Origin: Candidatus Zixiibacteriota bacterium
Lineage (GTDB): Bacteria > Zixibacteria > MSB-5A5 > GN15 > FEB-12
Length of the DNA stretch: 5,848 bases
Assembly: GCA_030642845.1 (NCBI GenBank)
Contig: DAOWMZ010000138.1
Coordinates: 1-5,848 of the forward strand
Direction: 5' to 3'
Part shown: positions 1 through 4,105 of the stretch, piece by piece
Layout: each line of letters begins with the position of its first letter
Numbering within the stretch: position 1 is the stretch's first letter
The notes under the pieces: generated by a model
Databases searched by the model: none
Told to the model about the DNA's origin: nothing
Seen by the model: the letters and a program-made list of their open reading frames with translations, nothing else
Made by a program: the position numbers and the translations under genes

Positions 1-2
1 AA

Positions 3-35
3 CTGGGTAGCCCATCCGCTTGCGGTGGGTTTACT
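3..35 (+). repeat. Left REP-like inverted end of the RAYT element
   Basis: CTGGGTAG at 3-10 is followed by an imperfect hairpin: CCCA (11-14), bulged T15, CCGC (16-19), TT, GCGG (22-25), TGGG (26-29), then TTTACT. The GTAG at 7-10 sits immediately 5' of the stem, where RAYT recognition tetranucleotides are found in REPs. It is the inverted counterpart of 611-642. Confidence 0.8.
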
Positions 36-81
36 GTTCAGTATTTGCAATTTCAATATGAATTCATTACATTTATATGAT

Positions 82-612
82 ATGTCACATCTTAAACACT
101 ATGAAAATACAGATACAGTTCGCTTTGTAACATTCTCCTGTTATCACAATTACAATCTATTTAAAACTGATAGAATAATAGAAATTTTCATATCAAGGTT
201 AATACAATTGAAAATAAAGCATAAATTTGATCTATATGGTTTTGTTGTAATGCCTAATCATATTCATCTTGTATTACGCCCCAGAATAGATCAACAACTT
301 GGTAGAATAATTGGTGAGCTTAAATCATTAACTGCTCGTGAAATATTTGCTACTTGGAAAGAAATTGGTTTAGAAATATTTCATAAACTCAAAGTTGTAA
401 GAAATGGAAAGACTCAAAATGTATTTTGGCAAAGAAGATATTATGATAATAATTGCCGATCAATAGAAAATGCAATTGAGAAAATTAATTATTGCCATAA
501 TAATCCAGTAGTGAGTGGCTTAGTAAAGGATCCATCAGATTGGCGATGGTCAAGTTATAATTGGTATATTGGGCGAAAAGATGCAGCAATTGAATTGGAT
601 AAACTTGAATAG
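82..612 (+). CDS. REP-associated tyrosine transposase (RAYT, Y1_Tnp/IS200-like HUH family)
   Basis: This is a 176-aa single-strand DNA transposase of the TnpA-REP type, which nicks and joins REP hairpins through a 5'-phosphotyrosine link. Visible motifs, numbered from the ATG at 82, are: an N-terminal strand RFVTFSCY (14-21); the metal-binding HUH motif MPNHIHLV with H60 and H62; FWQRRYYD (115-122), where Y120 or Y121 is the likely nucleophile; then NPVVSGLV (141-148) and WRWSSY (154-159), typical of RAYTs. The length fits the family. The frame stays open upstream to a GTG at 25, but that lies inside the left hairpin, and an in-frame ATG at 58 has no better ribosome site. The ATG at 82 begins the conserved MSHLKHY region and is preferred. 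No clear Shine-Dalgarno sequence precedes any of them, which fits low expression. The stop overlaps the right inverted end. No frameshift or missing catalytic residue is seen, so it looks intact. Confidence 0.88.
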   Translation: MSHLKHYENTDTVRFVTFSCYHNYNLFKTDRIIEIFISRLIQLKIKHKFDLYGFVVMPNHIHLVLRPRIDQQLGRIIGELKSLTAREIFATWKEIGLEIFHKLKVVRNGKTQNVFWQRRYYDNNCRSIENAIEKINYCHNNPVVSGLVKDPSDWRWSSYNWYIGRKDAAIELDKLE

Positions 613-642
613 TAAACCCATCGCAAGCGATGGGCTACCCAG
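611..642 (-). repeat. Right REP-like inverted end of the RAYT element
   Basis: A perfect 8-bp stem, CCCATCGC (617-624) with GCGATGGG (627-634) around an AA loop, is followed by CTAC (635-638), which is GTAG on the minus strand, and CCAG. On the minus strand it matches the left end except for one missing C and one G-to-A change. It begins within the transposase TAG codon and could also act as a weak 3' stem for that transcript. Confidence 0.82.
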
Positions 643-680
643 ATATGAAATCAGTTGTAATAGACTATTAATTATTATGT

Positions 681-709
681 AAGAATTTAGCTAAAACAAA
701 TAAATTCTT
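681..709. other. AT-rich stem-loop between the transposase element and the SDR gene 3' end
   Basis: AAGAATTTA (681-689) pairs with TAAATTCTT (701-709) around an 11-nt loop. It lies just past the 3' end of the minus-strand dehydrogenase gene. It is AT-rich and has no clean T-run on the minus strand, so it is at best a weak or bidirectional terminator. Confidence 0.3.
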
Positions 710-718
710 CTAATCCCC

Positions 719-1480
719 CTACCCCTTCTTGTCCAGTACCATGGCATTCGCCTGGGCAGTGGGGAAGATGATCACTTCAGCGATCTGCACATGTTGCGGA
801 CGATCAGCAACCCATACAACTGCTTCAGCGACATCATGACTCTCAAGAGGTTTGTAACCTTTATAAGTATTTTGGGCACGCTCCTTGTCACCATAAAATC
901 GAACTTTTGAGAATTCCGTTTCAACCAAACCGGGGTCAACAGTTGACACCCTGATTGGCGTATCAACCAGATCAACTCTCATTCCCTGGGTAAGAGCATT
1001 TACTGCAAATTTAGTAGCACAATAAACATTACCCCCCGGATAAATCTGATGTCCGGCAATTGACCCTATATTAATGATATGCCCTTTTTCTCGTTTGACC
1101 ATCCCTGGAATTATTGCCCGGCTGATATAAAGTAACCCTTTGATATTGGTGTCGATCATCTCCTCCCAGCCATCAATATTCCCTTCGTGGAGCTTATCAA
1201 GCCCCCGTCCCAATCCGGCATTATTCACTAAAACATCAATATCCTGCCATTCTTTGGGTAGAGATTCGATAACATTAGTTATATCCTCGCGATTCCGAAT
1301 ATCCAATTCAATGATCATACAATCAGTATTGAGAGATTTTTGAAGCTTTTCGAGTCTCTCTTTTCTCCGAGCCATTAATATTAATTTTGATCCCTGTTCG
1401 GCAAATTTATTAGCGCAAGCCTCTCCGATCCCGGAGGATGCTCCGGTTATCAGGACAATTTTATCTTTTAAATCAGTCAT
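719..1480 (-). CDS. YdfG-like short-chain dehydrogenase/reductase (SDR), NADP-preferring
   Basis: A 253-aa classical SDR oxidoreductase, expected to be cytosolic and to oxidise or reduce a small hydroxy or keto compound. Numbered from the ATG at 1480: the cofactor motif TGASSGIG (12-19); ARR (37-39), basic residues that usually favour NADP(H); NNAG (86-89); and the catalytic tetrad N112, S140, Y153 and K157, the last two in YCATK. PGLVETEFS follows at 183-191. Stretches such as DIRNRED, DVLVNNAGLG, MIDTN.KGL, GHIINIGS.AG, GGNVY.ATK and NVRF/KVRF-like segments resemble E. coli YdfG, a 3-hydroxy acid/serine dehydrogenase, closely in order and spacing, but the true substrate is unknown. An upstream TTG at 1495 would add five residues; the ATG is preferred because AAAGGG lies 6 nt before it. 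It stands alone, convergent with the RAYT gene and divergent from the right-hand genes, so context gives no pathway. Confidence 0.93.
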   Translation of the reverse strand: MTDLKDKIVLITGASSGIGEACANKFAEQGSKLILMARRKERLEKLQKSLNTDCMIIELDIRNREDITNVIESLPKEWQDIDVLVNNAGLGRGLDKLHEGNIDGWEEMIDTNIKGLLYISRAIIPGMVKREKGHIINIGSIAGHQIYPGGNVYCATKFAVNALTQGMRVDLVDTPIRVSTVDPGLVETEFSKVRFYGDKERAQNTYKGYKPLESHDVAEAVVWVADRPQHVQIAEVIIFPTAQANAMVLDKKG

Positions 1481-1486
1481 AATTAA

Positions 1487-1492
1487 CCCTTT
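1487..1492 (-). promoter_or_regulatory. Ribosome binding site deciding the SDR start
   Basis: On the minus strand AAAGGG is followed by six bases (TTAATT) and then the ATG at 1480. This spacing supports that ATG over the TTG at 1495, which would overlap this site. Confidence 0.6.
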
Positions 1493-1495
1493 CAA

Positions 1496-1504
1496 ATTAT
1501 ACCA
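1496..1504 (-). promoter_or_regulatory. Extended -10 promoter element for the SDR gene
   Basis: The minus strand reads TGGTATAAT, a perfect extended -10 (TGnTATAAT). No good -35 is found at 16-18 bp; TTGAAC lies only 14 bp upstream. Transcription would begin near 1489, giving a very short leader that cuts into the AAAGGG ribosome site. The box could therefore be fortuitous in AT-rich DNA. Confidence 0.4.
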
Positions 1505-1535
1505 TAATAGTAACTGTTCAAATGATCCGAGTCAA

Positions 1536-1550
1536 ATATGTACTACATAT
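1536..1550. promoter_or_regulatory. Perfect 15-bp palindrome upstream of the SDR gene
   Basis: ATATGTA and TACATAT form 7-bp arms around a single C. It lies about 55 bp upstream of the SDR start codon, beyond the proposed -10 box, a position suited to a dimeric regulator. No regulator gene is adjacent, and its role is inferred only from symmetry and position. Confidence 0.35.
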
Positions 1551-1565
1551 ATTTCGCGTTGACAG

Positions 1566-1629
1566 TATGGAACGTAGATCTGCGTCCCATATATGTCTTC
1601 GAAAGTGACAGGCCGCGATCTGTCCTTAC
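1566..1629. repeat. Degenerate dyads next to the REP-like cluster
   Basis: Two imperfect stems are seen. TATGG-A-ACG (1566-1574) pairs with CGT-C-CCATA (1583-1591) with one A-C mismatch. GACAG (1607-1611) pairs with CTGTC (1620-1624). The second is followed by CTTAC, i.e. GTAAGGACAG on the minus strand, close to the GTAGGGACA start of the intact unit at 1637. They may be decayed members of the same repeat family. Confidence 0.3.
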
Positions 1630-1636
1630 TGACTAT

Positions 1637-1695
1637 GTAGGGACAACCTCCTGTGGTTGTCCTCTATCCGGACAAGCACGGGGGCCCGTCCCTAC
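1637..1695. repeat. BIME-like pair 1: two inverted GTAG-hairpins
   Basis: The plus-strand unit has GTAG (1637-1640), stem GGACAACC (1641-1648), a 6-nt loop and GGTTGTCC (1655-1662). The minus-strand unit occupies 1670-1695. Read on that strand it is GTAG, GGACGGGC, a 6-nt loop and GCTTGTCC, an 8-bp stem with two G-T wobbles. The wobbles pair only on the minus strand, which fits the orientation set by its GTAG. Both GTAG tetranucleotides lie at the outer edges, as in bacterial interspersed mosaic elements. Confidence 0.65.
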
Positions 1696-1709
1696 GAAAG
1701 TAGAGAAAA

Positions 1710-1774
1710 GTAGGGTGGGGCCGTCTTCGGACCCGCCACAGAAAATGGCAGGTTTGAAGACAAACCTGCCCTAC
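1710..1774. repeat. BIME-like pair 2: two inverted GTAG-hairpins with TCTT loops
   Basis: The plus-strand unit has GTAG (1710-1713), GGTGGG (1714-1719) pairing with CCCGCC (1732-1737), and CCG-TCTT-CGG inside, with one G-A mismatch. The minus-strand unit has CTAC at 1771-1774 beside a perfect 10-bp stem, GGCAGGTTTG (1747-1756) with CAAACCTGCC (1761-1770). On the minus strand its loop is also TCTT. The two units have the same length and loop but different, compensated stem bases, so the shape rather than the sequence is conserved. Their stems differ from those of the RAYT ends, so that transposase may not be their mobiliser. Confidence 0.7.
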
Positions 1775-1930
1775 AAAGATCAGCTGAAGTGTTTAAAAGT
1801 TGATCAAGTGTTGTAATTTTGCCCCTGTATTGGTTAAATCCTATAATGAATTTCACATATTAAATAAATCATGATTTGTCTATAAGAAGTAATCCTCCAT
1901 AAGTAGGTGTAATGAAATAACATAACAATA
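1775..1930. other. Intergenic stretch without a supported gene
   Basis: No ORF with a credible ribosome site is seen. The only signal is TTGCCC (1819-1824), then 17 bp, then TATAAT (1842-1847), a possible sigma70-type promoter on the plus strand with no nearby gene to serve. If active it would start a long leader for the small ORF at 2083 or a non-coding RNA. This is weak in AT-rich sequence. Confidence 0.3.
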
Positions 1931-1959
1931 GTGAAAATATTTATCCCGTCCATTATAAT
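1931..1959 (+). promoter_or_regulatory. Candidate promoter for the small RHH gene
   Basis: GTGAAA (1931-1936, four of six to the -35 consensus) is followed by 17 bp and a perfect TATAAT (1954-1959). The predicted start near 1966 gives a leader of about 117 nt before the GTG at 2083. The spacer contains the first copy of the TTATCCYGTCC direct repeat, so a protein bound there would block polymerase. Confidence 0.35.
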
Positions 1960-2027
1960 CCGGCATGACAAATGCAATACTATTTTATGGAATAATACTT
2001 AAACCAAAGCTTATCCTGTCCGATAAG
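1941..2027. repeat. Direct repeat TTATCCYGTCC with a dyad, putative operator region
   Basis: TTATCCCGTCC at 1941-1951 recurs as TTATCCTGTCC at 2011-2021, exactly 70 bp apart, with ten of eleven bases identical. The second copy overlaps a dyad, CTTATC (2010-2015) with GATAAG (2022-2027). The first copy sits inside the candidate promoter. Small RHH proteins commonly bind short repeats near their own promoters, so autoregulation is a reasonable inference, not a demonstrated one. Confidence 0.35.
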
Positions 2028-2052
2028 TTATCTGAACAGTTTTTACTACAGA

Positions 2053-2068
2053 CAGGAGTAAGTTCCTG
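2053..2068 (+). other. Small stem-loop just before the RHH gene ribosome site
   Basis: CAGGA (2053-2057) pairs with TCCTG (2064-2068) around GTAAGT, ending two bases before the GGAGG at 2071-2075. It could affect access to the ribosome site or belong to the operator region. The stem is short and the call tentative. Confidence 0.25.
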
Positions 2069-2082
2069 ACGGAGGTATAACT

Positions 2083-2229
2083 GTGATAGCAGAAAAGAAA
2101 ACAAAGATTCATATGGGATTGCCCAAAAAGACCTATTGGCATCTATATAGTTTGCAGACTCTGCAGTCGGAGAAATTGGCTCAGATTATAAACAAGGTTC
2201 TTAAAAAAGAGTATATCCTGATTAAATAG
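2083..2229 (+). CDS. Small putative ribbon-helix-helix (CopG/Arc-type) DNA-binding protein
   Basis: A 48-aa ORF starts with GTG and is preceded by a full GGAGG at 2071-2075 with 7-nt spacing, one of the best ribosome sites in the window. The protein is lysine-rich. It fits the RHH layout: a strand KIHMGLP (8-14), helix A about 15-28 (KKTYWHLYSLQTLQ), a short turn, and helix B about 29-44 (SEKLAQIINKVLKKEY). Laid ungapped against plasmid CopG as I recall it, hydrophobic positions coincide: the L of LP, L9, L12, I23-I24, V27-L28, counted from that L. CopG is itself only about 45 aa. RHH proteins bind DNA as dimers through the paired strands and often repress their own gene; the repeats upstream would suit that. 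No toxin-like partner follows: the next gene has its own promoter at 2249. It could instead be an unrelated small protein; the reading frame is more secure than the fold. Confidence 0.55.
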   Translation: MIAEKKTKIHMGLPKKTYWHLYSLQTLQSEKLAQIINKVLKKEYILIK

Positions 2230-2248
2230 GTTAAGACATCAATTAAAC

Positions 2249-2277
2249 TTGACAAATAAGGATATATGGGATAGTAT
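2249..2277 (+). promoter_or_regulatory. Sigma70-type promoter for the M23 peptidase gene
   Basis: A perfect TTGACA (2249-2254) is followed by 17 bp and TAGTAT (2272-2277, four of six). Transcription would start near 2284, giving a leader of about 68 nt. It lies just after the stop of the small RHH gene, so the peptidase gene seems to have its own promoter. Confidence 0.6.
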
Positions 2278-2290
2278 GGAAGCCAAATTC

Positions 2291-2304
2291 GTGGACTTGT
2301 CCAC
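2291..2304. promoter_or_regulatory. Palindrome GTGGACTTGTCCAC in the initial transcribed region
   Basis: GTGGAC and GTCCAC are perfect 6-bp inverted arms around TT. With a start near 2284 it covers roughly +8 to +21, a place where a bound repressor, or an RNA hairpin at the 5' end, could act. The 2-nt spacer makes a stable RNA loop less comfortable, so a DNA operator is somewhat more likely. Confidence 0.4.
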
Positions 2305-2351
2305 AATTGGTGTTACAATTTATAAGAAAGTACTTTAAAATATCAAATAGT

Positions 2352-3254
2352 ATGTGGAAAAAGAAATTGACAATAATGCTGATCCCCGGATCGGACGGTA
2401 CTCCCAGACAGATACGTATCCCCGTTTATCTGATTTATGGATGTGTTAGTGCTGTACTAATACTTCTTTTTAGTAGTTTTTTCTTTTCTTCTGAATATTT
2501 TTCAGATAAAGTTGCCAGCAAAGAACTCGAGAATCTCAAAGTTGAAAATATTGCTCTCCATGAAAAATACGAACAGATGCGTTGGAACCTAGCTGAAGTT
2601 ACCAGCCGTTACGATGAACTTATCGATAAAGAAATTAAAATAAGATCTCTTTTTGACATTCCTCCGATTGATAATGACCAAAGGCAGTTAGGTATCGGTG
2701 GTCCCTCAATTCAGGTAGCATCTCAGCGTTCTGAAACTGAAGAGTTTGCTTTTGAAACTGAAGCCGAGATTGATCATCTCCTTCGAGTTTCGGAATTTGA
2801 GTTGAGTGCTTATCAGGAAGTGGAAACTTCAATGATGAGCATCAAGGATCGTTTAGAGCATACCCCGTCAATCTGGCCGTCAAGAGGCTGGCTATCACGC
2901 GGGTATGGAATGAAAAACGATCCGTTTACCGGTGTCAGACAGATGCATAGAGGTATTGATATTGCCAACCATACCGGTACTCCGATTATTGCCACAGCTA
3001 ATGGCAAAGTAAAATCAACCCGTAAGAATGGTGGGATGGGTAAAACCATTGTTATTGATCATGGTTATGGGTTCATCACTCGCTATGCTCATCTTTCTGA
3101 ATATAAGGTAAAAGCTGGCCAACGAGTAAAACGTGGTGATATTATCGGCCTGATGGGTTCTACCGGTTATTCGACCGGACCACATCTTCATTATGAAGTC
3201 TCTCGCAACGGAAGATCTTTCAATCCTTATAATTATATCCTGAATGATATGTAA
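2352..3254 (+). CDS. Membrane-anchored M23 family metallopeptidase (LytM-type, MepM-like)
   Basis: A 300-aa envelope protein expected to cut peptidoglycan cross-bridges, or to activate an amidase if inactive. From the ATG at 2352: a basic cytoplasmic start (MWKKK); one membrane segment at about 25-46; a charged coiled-coil-like stretch at about 52-95; a variable linker; and the M23 domain at about 170-295. In the domain, H199 and D203 (MHRGIDIAN) and H280 (HLHYE) are the zinc ligands, and H247 (YAHLSE) and H278 complete the active site. All are present, so it is probably a working endopeptidase in the periplasm. The frame is open upstream to TTG at 2307, but that lies beside the palindrome at 2291-2304 and lacks a ribosome site. 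MWKKKLTIMLIPGS is a natural start, though no strong Shine-Dalgarno precedes it either. It is monocistronic by its own promoter and the terminator at 3277. Confidence 0.92.
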   Translation: MWKKKLTIMLIPGSDGTPRQIRIPVYLIYGCVSAVLILLFSSFFFSSEYFSDKVASKELENLKVENIALHEKYEQMRWNLAEVTSRYDELIDKEIKIRSLFDIPPIDNDQRQLGIGGPSIQVASQRSETEEFAFETEAEIDHLLRVSEFELSAYQEVETSMMSIKDRLEHTPSIWPSRGWLSRGYGMKNDPFTGVRQMHRGIDIANHTGTPIIATANGKVKSTRKNGGMGKTIVIDHGYGFITRYAHLSEYKVKAGQRVKRGDIIGLMGSTGYSTGPHLHYEVSRNGRSFNPYNYILNDM

Positions 3255-3276
3255 GGATTATTCTAATCAAGATTTG

Positions 3277-3303
3277 AAAACCGCTCAAACGAGCGGTTTT
3301 TTT
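3277..3303 (+). terminator. Rho-independent terminator of the M23 gene
   Basis: AAAACCGCTC (3277-3286) and GAGCGGTTTT (3291-3300) form a 10-bp stem with AAAC as loop, followed by a seven-T run (3297-3303) overlapping the stem end. It starts 22 bp after the peptidase stop codon. The A-run on the left side may also allow some termination on the minus strand. Confidence 0.9.
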
Positions 3304-3345
3304 ATTGGATTAATTACTTGCATTATAGAATTATAATTATACATT

Positions 3346-3370
3346 GGAACTAAATAGACCAATTTAGGTC
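3346..3370 (+). promoter_or_regulatory. Candidate ECF-type autoregulatory promoter
   Basis: GGAAC (3346-3350), the core -35 of many ECF sigma promoters, is followed after 16 bp by GGTC (3367-3370), close to the CGTC-like -10. It lies about 47 bp before the sigma factor ATG at 3417. ECF sigmas often transcribe their own gene from such sites. GACC (3357-3360) and GGTC (3367-3370) also form a small dyad. A TATAAT at 3332-3337 lacks a well-spaced -35. Confidence 0.4.
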
Positions 3371-3416
3371 ATTATTGCTATATGTTTTAGTGGGGTGGGG
3401 ACTGGTTATAATAAAA

Positions 3417-4049
3417 ATGAAGTCAAAAACAGTAAATTCTAATTACGATTCAGTATCTCAGAATTATTCTGATGATGATAAACAAGCAAAAATAATTATT
3501 TCCCGTTTTAAAGAGGGAGATAATAAGGCCTTTACCGAATTAGTGAAACGATACCATAACCAGGTTGCTTCATTGGCCTATAAGATGGTCAATGATTATG
3601 ATGAAGCGGCTGATATTGTCCAGGATGTTTTTGTGAAAATGTCAAAAAATATCTGGCTCTTCGATGAAAAGAAAAAATTTTACACCTGGCTTTACCGAAT
3701 AACAGTAAACGCTTCAATAGATTATATCCGCAAACACAACCGCCATCGTCATGAATCGCTGGAAGAGGTATATAATTACAATGATGAGGATCAGGCTGGT
3801 CCCGATGATCTTTATCATCGTTGGCAGATTAGTGATTATATCAAAAAAGCAACTGCTTCATTAAACGATAAACAGCGATCTGCTTTTATGCTCAGAGATG
3901 TTGAAGGTTGCAAGATTGGTGATGTAGCCAACATTATGAACATGCCCGAAGCCACTGTGCGATGGTATCTGCATAAGGCAAGAACTATTATTCGTAAAGA
4001 ATTGTCGCGTAAATGCCCGCACTTACTTATGCTATTTGGGTTTATTTAA
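3417..4049 (+). CDS. ECF (extracytoplasmic function) RNA polymerase sigma factor, sigma70 family
   Basis: A 210-aa group 4 sigma factor. Region 2 (about 38-106) includes AFTELVKRYHNQV, the conserved DEAADIVQDVFVK (62-74) that contacts core polymerase, and FYTWLYRITVNASIDYIRK (88-106) for -10 recognition. An acidic linker (about 113-131) replaces region 3. Region 4 (about 141-195) has the helix-turn-helix KIGDVANIMNMPEATVRWYLHKAR for -35 binding. Length is normal, with an extra polar N-terminus of about 20 residues. The ATG at 3417 is chosen over a TTG at 3375 and a GTG at 3390 because homology begins well inside. None has an ideal ribosome site: a GGGGTGGGG tract ends 16 nt before the ATG. 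The tail KCPHLLMLFGFI is unusually hydrophobic. No anti-sigma gene follows; the next gene, 56 bp on, is a metal ATPase. Regulon and signal are unknown. Confidence 0.93.
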   Translation: MKSKTVNSNYDSVSQNYSDDDKQAKIIISRFKEGDNKAFTELVKRYHNQVASLAYKMVNDYDEAADIVQDVFVKMSKNIWLFDEKKKFYTWLYRITVNASIDYIRKHNRHRHESLEEVYNYNDEDQAGPDDLYHRWQISDYIKKATASLNDKQRSAFMLRDVEGCKIGDVANIMNMPEATVRWYLHKARTIIRKELSRKCPHLLMLFGFI

Positions 4050-4084
4050 AATAATAATAGAATATAATAATTTTACTTCCCACA

Positions 4085-4101
4085 AGAGGAAATTATTCTC
4101 T
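4085..4101 (+). other. Leader stem-loop covering the GAGGA before the ATPase gene
   Basis: AGAGGA (4085-4090) can pair with TTCTCT (4096-4101), with one G-T wobble, around AATTA. GAGGA is the only Shine-Dalgarno-like sequence before the ATPase. It is 15 nt from the first ATG, longer than usual. The stem could mask it or, if formed, shorten the effective distance. It is weak and AT-rich. Confidence 0.2.
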
Positions 4102-4105
4102 ATAT

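Larger units (their letters stand above)
3..642 (+). mobile_element. RAYT element: Y1 transposase gene bounded by inverted REP-like hairpin ends
   Basis: A single HUH transposase gene is enclosed by two near-perfect inverted ends at 3-35 and 611-642. Read outward-in on its own strand, each end goes CTGGGTAG, then a CCCATC...GGG hairpin, then TTTACT. The ends differ by one inserted base and one substitution. The coding region fills almost all the space between them, and the stop codon overlaps the right end. Known RAYTs act on REP hairpins preceded by a GTAG or similar tetranucleotide, and this layout matches. Whether the unit moves as a whole, or only its ends are substrates, cannot be told from one copy. 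The left flank is only 2 bp, so target-site features cannot be assessed. Confidence 0.8.

Noticed and set aside
25..81. Upstream extension of the transposase frame to GTG at 25
   Set aside because: The GTG lies inside the left hairpin and the added residues do not resemble RAYT N-termini; the ATG at 82 opens the conserved region.
772..975. 67-codon minus-strand frame inside the SDR gene
   Set aside because: It is an out-of-frame shadow of the SDR, whose full set of motifs is intact.
1140..1343. 67-codon plus-strand frame opposite the SDR gene
   Set aside because: Antisense shadow with serine- and proline-rich composition and no ribosome site.
1637..1662. First hairpin of the cluster as an intrinsic terminator
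   Set aside because: No T-run follows the stem and no gene ends just upstream on that strand.
1637..1774. Hairpin cluster as a CRISPR array
   Set aside because: Units are palindromic, alternate in orientation and differ in sequence; there are no identical direct repeats with even spacers.
1538..1816. A 92-codon open frame on the plus strand
   Set aside because: It runs straight through the hairpin cluster, has no ribosome site, and its product is low-complexity repeat translation.
2635..3049. Two overlapping minus-strand frames (65 and 78 codons) opposite the M23 gene
   Set aside because: Both are antisense to a gene with a complete active site; neither shows a recognisable motif.
2083..3254. 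Toxin-antitoxin pair with the RHH protein as antitoxin
   Set aside because: The next gene is an M23 peptidase with its own promoter 20 bp after the RHH stop, and no toxin-like small ORF is adjacent.
4040..4068. Separate promoter for the ATPase with TATAAT at 4063-4068
   Set aside because: The sequence is AT-rich and the position 17 bp upstream reads GTTTAT, not a credible -35; a sigma-independent start cannot be supported.
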